Under the pieces are notes generated by a model that saw nothing but the letters and a program-made list of their open reading frames with translations, ran no database searches and was not told the DNA's origin. The translations under genes were made by a program, and so were the position numbers. From NCBI GenBank assembly GCA_964457755.1, contig CAYWGC010000007.1, forward strand, positions 1 through 64,000: 64,000 nt of DNA. Direction: 5' to 3'. This stretch comes from Tharpella sp964457755 (lineage in GTDB: Bacteria; Desulfobacterota; Anaeroferrophillalia; Anaeroferrophillales; Tharpellaceae). Shown piece by piece: positions 59,878 through 64,000 of this stretch; positions within the stretch are counted from its first letter, which is position 1; each line of letters begins with the position of its first letter.

Positions 59878-60554
59878 TTTTTTAAACCCTTGCAGAGATC
59901 AATAATACGTTGGCAGACACCATCAATATCAAGTTTGCTGGAATCTATAAGAATGGCATCATCGGCCCGGCGCAAAGGGGCTTGAGCCCGGGAGCTGTCA
60001 GCCTGGTCGCGGCTGGCGATGGCCGCAGTGACACTTTCTAAGTTGACCTCTAAATCTTGTTTTTGCTCTTCAAGGCGGCGGCTGGCCCGAACCTTAAGGT
60101 CCGCGTCAAGATAAATTTTGAGATCGGCATCGGGGAAAATGACGGTTCCCGCATCCCGGCCGTCAATGATCGCGCGGCTGTTTTGGGCCGCAGCTCTCTG
60201 CAGGGGCAGTAACGCCTCCCTGACGCAGGCGAGGCTGGAGACGGCTGAGGCGAGGTGGTCAATCTCGGGGCTGCGAATCAAGTCGGTAACCTCTTTTTCA
60301 TTACAGAAAACCAGATTTTTTTCACCTGCGGCTTGAAACCGAATTTTAAGGCTTTGCAGAATTCCCTGTAATGCGTTTTCACAGCTTATATCAAGGCCGG
60401 CATCGCGCGCGGCCCAGGCAACGCTCCGGTACATAGCCCCGGTATCGATGTAGCTTAAATTAAGTTGAGCTGCAATTCTTTTGCTGACCGTACTCTTGCC
60501 TGCCCCCGAAGGGCCGTCGATAGTGATAATAAAGTTTTTTTTAAATTTTTGCAT
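59874..60554 (-). CDS. cmk: Cytidylate kinase
   Basis: 226 residues. Walker A is IDGPSGAGKSTVSK. DTGAMYRSVAWAA and DGRDAGTVIFPDADLKIYL are the CMP-binding stretches. It lies between efp and ispH. Confidence 0.96.
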   Translation of the reverse strand: MQKFKKNFIITIDGPSGAGKSTVSKRIAAQLNLSYIDTGAMYRSVAWAARDAGLDISCENALQGILQSLKIRFQAAGEKNLVFCNEKEVTDLIRSPEIDHLASAVSSLACVREALLPLQRAAAQNSRAIIDGRDAGTVIFPDADLKIYLDADLKVRASRRLEEQKQDLEVNLESVTAAIASRDQADSSRAQAPLRRADDAILIDSSKLDIDGVCQRIIDLCKGLKK

Positions 60555-60559
60555 GTTAT

Positions 60560-61120
60560 TTAAGACTTCACCCGTTCCATATACTCACCAGTGCGAGTAT
60601 CAATCTTCAGGCGGTCGCCAGGGTTTATAAAGAGGGGAACGTTGATGCGGGCCCCGGTCTCAATCGTGACCGGTTTAGTGACACTGCTGGCGGTGTCGCC
60701 TTTAAGTCCGGGTTCGGCTTCGGTTACTTCGAGGATGACGAAAATCGGCAAATCAAGGTTGACAACCCGGCCTTTGTAGAACAGCACTGTGACGATACTG
60801 TTTTCCTGAAGGAAGTCCTTGGCGTTACCGACGATATCGGCGGTTAACGCGGTCTGCTCATAAGTGTCATTGTCCATAAAGTGGAAATCACCGTCGGTAT
60901 AGAGGTATTGCATCTCTTTCTCTTCGATGTCCGGTTTACCGACCTTTTCGCCAGAGCGGAAGGTTCGTTCGACAACATTGCCGTTGAGCAGGTTTTTGAG
61001 CTTGGTGCGGACAAAAGCACCGCCTTTGCCCGGTTTTACATGTTGAAAGCTCACAATAATAAAGGGTTCGTCATTAATTTCAATGCGTAAACCGCGGCGA
61101 AAATCAGGTGTAGAGTACAT
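60560..61120 (-). CDS. efp: Elongation factor P
   Basis: 186 residues, three beta-barrel domains. It relieves ribosome stalling at polyproline. The loop that enters the peptidyl site reads PGKGGAF, with Lys at the tip as a possible modification site; no EpmA-type modifier is nearby. Confidence 0.97.
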   Translation of the reverse strand: MYSTPDFRRGLRIEINDEPFIIVSFQHVKPGKGGAFVRTKLKNLLNGNVVERTFRSGEKVGKPDIEEKEMQYLYTDGDFHFMDNDTYEQTALTADIVGNAKDFLQENSIVTVLFYKGRVVNLDLPIFVILEVTEAEPGLKGDTASSVTKPVTIETGARINVPLFINPGDRLKIDTRTGEYMERVKS

Positions 61121-61159
61121 AGGTATTTCCTTTCTTTGAGATTAAGTTTTTAGCTAATT

Positions 61160-62248
61160 TTATGAAATAATCATTTTCTCTAATCTTTTATCGATAGTCG
61201 TTAACTTTTCGGGACCATTTTCACTGAGATAGATCATATCCTCAATCCGGATGCCCCAGCGTTTCGGGAAGTAGCAGCCCGGTTCAATCGTAAAAACCAT
61301 ACCCGGTTCCAGGACTCCGTTCGGAGATTGGCTTGAGATTGAGGGCGCTTCATGGATCTCCAGGCCGACACCGTGCCCGGTGCCGTGGCTGAACCATTGG
61401 TCGAGTTTGGCTTCTACCAAAACATCTCTAACCTGGTGGTCGAGTTCCTGGGCCGTAAGGCTGTTTTTCAAGGCTTTCAGTCCCTGACTTTGAGCTTTGT
61501 AAAGAGCTTTATACACCCTTTGCACCTCTGGTTCAGGTTCTTCAAGGAAAAAGGTGCAGGTCTGGTCGCTGTGATAGCCCTGGTAGCAGGCTCCGAAATC
61601 TATAGTGACGATATCGCCGGGATTGATGAAACGCTCTGAAGCGACCCCATGCGGCATGGCCGAGCGTGGTCCGCTGGCAACGATCAGGGGGAAGGCCGCT
61701 TTCTCGCCCCCGGCCCGGCGGATCTGGTACTCTATTTCGGCGGCCAGGTCGCGTTCGCTAGTGCCGGGGCGCAGCAACGGCAGGCTTTTCTTGAGAGCGT
61801 CTTCGGCGATGGTAACCGCCTGGCGGAGAAGTTTAAGCTCTATCTCATCTTTGTATTTTCGTGGTTTTGAGAGGGTGGCGGCGACCGCGATCGGCTCTTC
61901 TCCGCCTAAGTTGTGACGAAGTTTGAGCCAGGTTTCAGTACTTAATTTATTCTCGTCAATACCTACTTTTTTTATGTTTGAATTTTCTTTTATATGCTGG
62001 CAGAGGACATCTAGAGATGTGATGCGGATAAGCTCTATTGAACTCGGAATCTCCGCCGCGGCCTGGGTTGTGTAGCGGCCATCGGTGAAAAAGCGATCTT
62101 GGTCCACAGTCAACAGCAGGTAGGCGCTATCACCACTGTAGCCAGTGTAGTAGTTAAGGTTGGCTGGGTGATTGATAAGAAAGGCGTCGCATTTTGCTTC
62201 TTCAAGCAGATTGCGAAGTTTTTCGAGTCGTTGTTGGTGGATATTCAT
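61160..62248 (-). CDS. pepP: Xaa-Pro aminopeptidase (M24B)
   Basis: 362 residues, creatinase-type N-terminal domain and pita-bread metal domain. The metal ligands are visible: DFGACYQGYHSD (two Asp), GHGVGLEIHE (His), TIEPGCYF and RIEDM (Glu). It releases N-terminal residues ahead of proline. It overlaps aroQ by 4 bp. It is the short cytosolic form. Confidence 0.94.
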   Translation of the reverse strand: MNIHQQRLEKLRNLLEEAKCDAFLINHPANLNYYTGYSGDSAYLLLTVDQDRFFTDGRYTTQAAAEIPSSIELIRITSLDVLCQHIKENSNIKKVGIDENKLSTETWLKLRHNLGGEEPIAVAATLSKPRKYKDEIELKLLRQAVTIAEDALKKSLPLLRPGTSERDLAAEIEYQIRRAGGEKAAFPLIVASGPRSAMPHGVASERFINPGDIVTIDFGACYQGYHSDQTCTFFLEEPEPEVQRVYKALYKAQSQGLKALKNSLTAQELDHQVRDVLVEAKLDQWFSHGTGHGVGLEIHEAPSISSQSPNGVLEPGMVFTIEPGCYFPKRWGIRIEDMIYLSENGPEKLTTIDKRLEKMIIS

Positions 62249-62688
62249 GAGGGTTGGGTCAATAATAATTTAAATGTTTCCAGGGCGACCAGATAAGAGG
62301 CGCTGCCGAAACCGCTGATGCTGCCCCGGCAGACGGCCGCAGTCAGGGATTTCTGGCGAAAATCATCGCGGGCACTGATGTTGCTCAAATGAACCTCGAT
62401 AACCGGGAGCTCGATTGAAGCTATGGCATCACGGATCGCAACACTGGTGTGGGTGAAGGCTGCCGGGTTGATAATGATTCCAGAAAAACCTTCGTTTTCA
62501 GCTTTGTGAAGCCAATCGATGATCTCGCCTTCGTGGTTGCTCTGTAGGCAGGTTGTAATTATTGCAAGAGCCTTCCCTCGGCATTCAATTTCGTGGTTGA
62601 TCGTCTTAAGACTTTTTGCACCGTAGACCTCAGGCTCGCGGCGGCCTAAGAGGTTGAGGTTGGGTCCGTGGATGGTCAGGATTTTCAT
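62245..62688 (-). CDS. aroQ: 3-dehydroquinate dehydratase, type II
   Basis: About 147 residues from the ATG at 62688, whose ATGA overlaps the stop of the upstream gene. NLNLLGRREPEVYG has the catalytic Tyr region; NPAAFTHTSVAIRDA and EVHLSNI follow with the His. Third step of the shikimate pathway. Confidence 0.95.
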   Translation of the reverse strand: MKILTIHGPNLNLLGRREPEVYGAKSLKTINHEIECRGKALAIITTCLQSNHEGEIIDWLHKAENEGFSGIIINPAAFTHTSVAIRDAIASIELPVIEVHLSNISARDDFRQKSLTAAVCRGSISGFGSASYLVALETFKLLLTQPS

Positions 62689-62993
62689 ATTTTTACCTGT
62701 TTGCAAGCTTCCGGTTGCTCTTTTTTTACAATTTTAAGAAGGTTTTTGAGGTGAGAGATCTGTTGCCGGGTGTGAAGCTTTTTTCTGGTTTTTTCCGGGT
62801 TGGCCTGAGGTCTGAAATACTCCTTGATCTGGGCGATTTCTTTCTGGTAGATTTCGGCTTTAGCTGGATTCTGGTGACTGAGCTCCTGGTAAATGTCGAT
62901 TGCCTGTCGCCAATGTCTCTGGTTAAGCAGGAGTTTGGCCATGGTTTCGGTCAGAATCGGTTGGGCCGAGTTTTTATTGACTGGGTTGTCCAT
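62685..62993 (-). CDS. Small helical TPR-like protein, unknown
   Basis: 102 residues with no signal peptide. One TPR-like unit (RHWRQAIDIYQELSHQNPAKAEIYQKE) followed by a basic segment and two more helices. Its TGA overlaps the aroQ ATG. Function unknown; the single repeat may mediate protein contact. Confidence 0.7.
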   Translation of the reverse strand: MDNPVNKNSAQPILTETMAKLLLNQRHWRQAIDIYQELSHQNPAKAEIYQKEIAQIKEYFRPQANPEKTRKKLHTRQQISHLKNLLKIVKKEQPEACKQVKI

Positions 62994-63154
62994 AGTTTGA
63001 GTGCTATATCGAGGTTGAAAATAGTCTTCCTAAAACGTCATCTTCTGTTAGTGGAAAAATCATTTCAAGTCAAGAGTGATGGTGTTTTTGGAGATAGAGA
63101 TGGCCACAAATCTTTTTTATGCGGGCCTTTTTTTGTTCTTTTTTTGGGGGAGTT

Positions 63155-63604
63155 ATGCGGGCAGTTGTGCAACGGGTCAATTCGGCAAGGGTCAGGGTTG
63201 ACGATCAAGAAATTTCGTCTATCGGGAAAGGTTTTATGGTGCTGCTTGGGGTCGGAGCCGATGATGCGGGTGAGGATGTTGATTATATGGTGCGAAAAAT
63301 AAGTGGCTTACGCATTTTCTACGATCAAGAGGGGCGGATGCGTTTGTCTTTATCAGAGGTTGGGGGTGCGGTGCTGGTGGTGCCTCAGTTTACACTCTAT
63401 GGTGATGTTCGCAAAGGCAGTCGGCCATCTTTTACGGGTGCGGCACCGCCGGAGCTTGGTCGCCAGCTCTATGAAGAGGTGTTACAGGGAATCAGGAATC
63501 GGGGTTTAGAGGTTTGCGGTGGCCGCTTTCGTGAGATGATGGAGGTTGAGCTTGTCAATGACGGCCCGGTAACCATTTTATTGGATAGTAAGCGCGGGTT
63601 TTGA
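63155..63604 (+). CDS. dtd: D-aminoacyl-tRNA deacylase
   Basis: 149 residues from the ATG at 63155 after GGGGGAG; the in-frame extension to 63119 lies in a T-rich run. It removes D-amino acids (and Gly) from tRNA. NDGPVTI supplies the Gly-cisPro. The QFTL motif that normally reads SQFTL here reads PQFTL, a change in the conserved active-site segment. The fold and length are otherwise normal. Confidence 0.93.
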   Translation: MRAVVQRVNSARVRVDDQEISSIGKGFMVLLGVGADDAGEDVDYMVRKISGLRIFYDQEGRMRLSLSEVGGAVLVVPQFTLYGDVRKGSRPSFTGAAPPELGRQLYEEVLQGIRNRGLEVCGGRFREMMEVELVNDGPVTILLDSKRGF

Positions 63605-63627
63605 TATAACGTCGAACCCCTTAGGCG

Positions 63628-64000
63628 TCATCCTTCTTGTTGGCTGAAGAGGAGGATGAAAGGGTTCAGAAGCTCAGCTTCAAAATGGTCGGGCGTTTCT
63701 TTTTGGATGATCTTTAAGGCTTCAAAGGTTGTCATCGCTTTCTTGTAGGAGCGTTTTGTTGTCAGAGCGTCAAAGACGTCGCAGAAAGCGCAGATCTTTC
63801 CCGGTAGTGAGATCTCCTTGCGAGCAAGTTTTTTGGGATAGCCCGAACCTCCACAGTGTTCATGGTGGGTGAGGATAATATCGATGATTTCAGGATTGTC
63901 AGTTTTCATCTCCTGCGCCAGTTCAGCTCCCATGGTCGGGTGGGCTTGCATGAGTAGCCATTCATCCTGGTCGAGAGAGCCTTTTTTGTTAATGATAGCT
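63628..64000 (-). CDS. HD-GYP domain protein, 5' end beyond the window
   Basis: The minus-strand frame is open to the right edge, so the N-terminus, probably holding the first HD residues and a sensor, is missing. The visible part has LLMQAHPTMGAELAQEM, the HHEHCGGSGYPKKL signature (HHExxxGxGYP) and the FDALTTKRSYK segment. HD-GYP proteins degrade cyclic di-GMP. It may link to the LuxR and PilZ genes at 36-37 kb as another c-di-GMP component. Confidence 0.9.
   Translation of the reverse strand, partial: AIINKKGSLDQDEWLLMQAHPTMGAELAQEMKTDNPEIIDIILTHHEHCGGSGYPKKLARKEISLPGKICAFCDVFDALTTKRSYKKAMTTFEALKIIQKETPDHFEAELLNPFILLFSQQEG

Overview
The window is a contiguous piece of a bacterial chromosome with short intergenic gaps. 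It looks like a Gram-negative member of the Desulfobacterota/Desulfuromonadales-like delta lineage. The evidence is a complete outer-membrane biogenesis block (lysS, a LolC/E permease, lolD, bamA, skp, fabZ, lpxA, a Gfo/Idh oxidoreductase, lpxB, msbA) in the order I associate with Geobacter relatives, an ispE / tRNA-Gln / prs / rplY / pth run, and a yebC-ruvCAB run. This placement is inference from gene order and protein families; no search was run.

Layout. 1-2.1 kb: a Fic protein running off the left edge, then an array of tRNA 3' halves with terminators and tandem 12-mers (old integration scars), then an intact tRNA-Arg(ACG), tRNA-Ser(GCT) and tRNA-Ser(TGA) in line with serS. 2.1-9.1 kb: serS, a glucan phosphorylase, a nitronate monooxygenase-like flavoprotein overlapping hflX tail to tail, and mazG. 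9.1-15.5 kb: a ydbH-ynbE-ydbL envelope lipid-transport set, a zinc-ribbon thioredoxin and a large hybrid sensor kinase. 15.6-20.5 kb: MoxR ATPase / DUF58 / transglutaminase trio and a secreted single-HKD PLD nuclease. 20.6-24.9 kb: serC and serA, divergent, then purA. 25-32.8 kb: moaA, an extended moaC, hsp20, ispE, tRNA-Gln, prs, rplY, pth and a K+-dependent membrane pyrophosphatase. 33-35.8 kb: yebC-ruvC-ruvA-ruvB. 35.8-38.9 kb: a LuxR-type regulator, a PilZ protein, a UDP-sugar epimerase and a low-complexity protein. 39-53.6 kb: a long minus-strand block for lipid A, BAM and Lol functions ending in lysS and two TPR proteins. 54-58.4 kb: kdsB, an HNH nuclease, a MoaE-like protein, a two-gene minus-strand unit described below, a 3D-domain lipoprotein and pyrF. 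58.5-64 kb: an unknown cysteine-bearing protein, then ispH-cmk-efp-pepP-aroQ, dtd, and an HD-GYP protein cut by the right edge.

Most notable observation. At 56671-56892 (minus strand) a 73-codon reading frame is open only if an in-frame UGA at codon 30 is read through. Directly downstream of the UGA is a GC-rich hairpin with an AGGU loop whose position matches a bacterial SECIS element. The residues around it form a U-x4-C pair just after one membrane helix. This looks like a small membrane selenoprotein that ordinary gene callers miss. Its stop overlaps the start of a protein made of two copies of a roughly 50-residue domain ending in CQLGxF. Other points worth attention are the tRNA scar array, a lipid A operon lacking lpxD, a MoaC with a 100-residue unknown extension, a dispersed palindromic intergenic repeat, and a double cNMP-binding protein inside the Lol operon.
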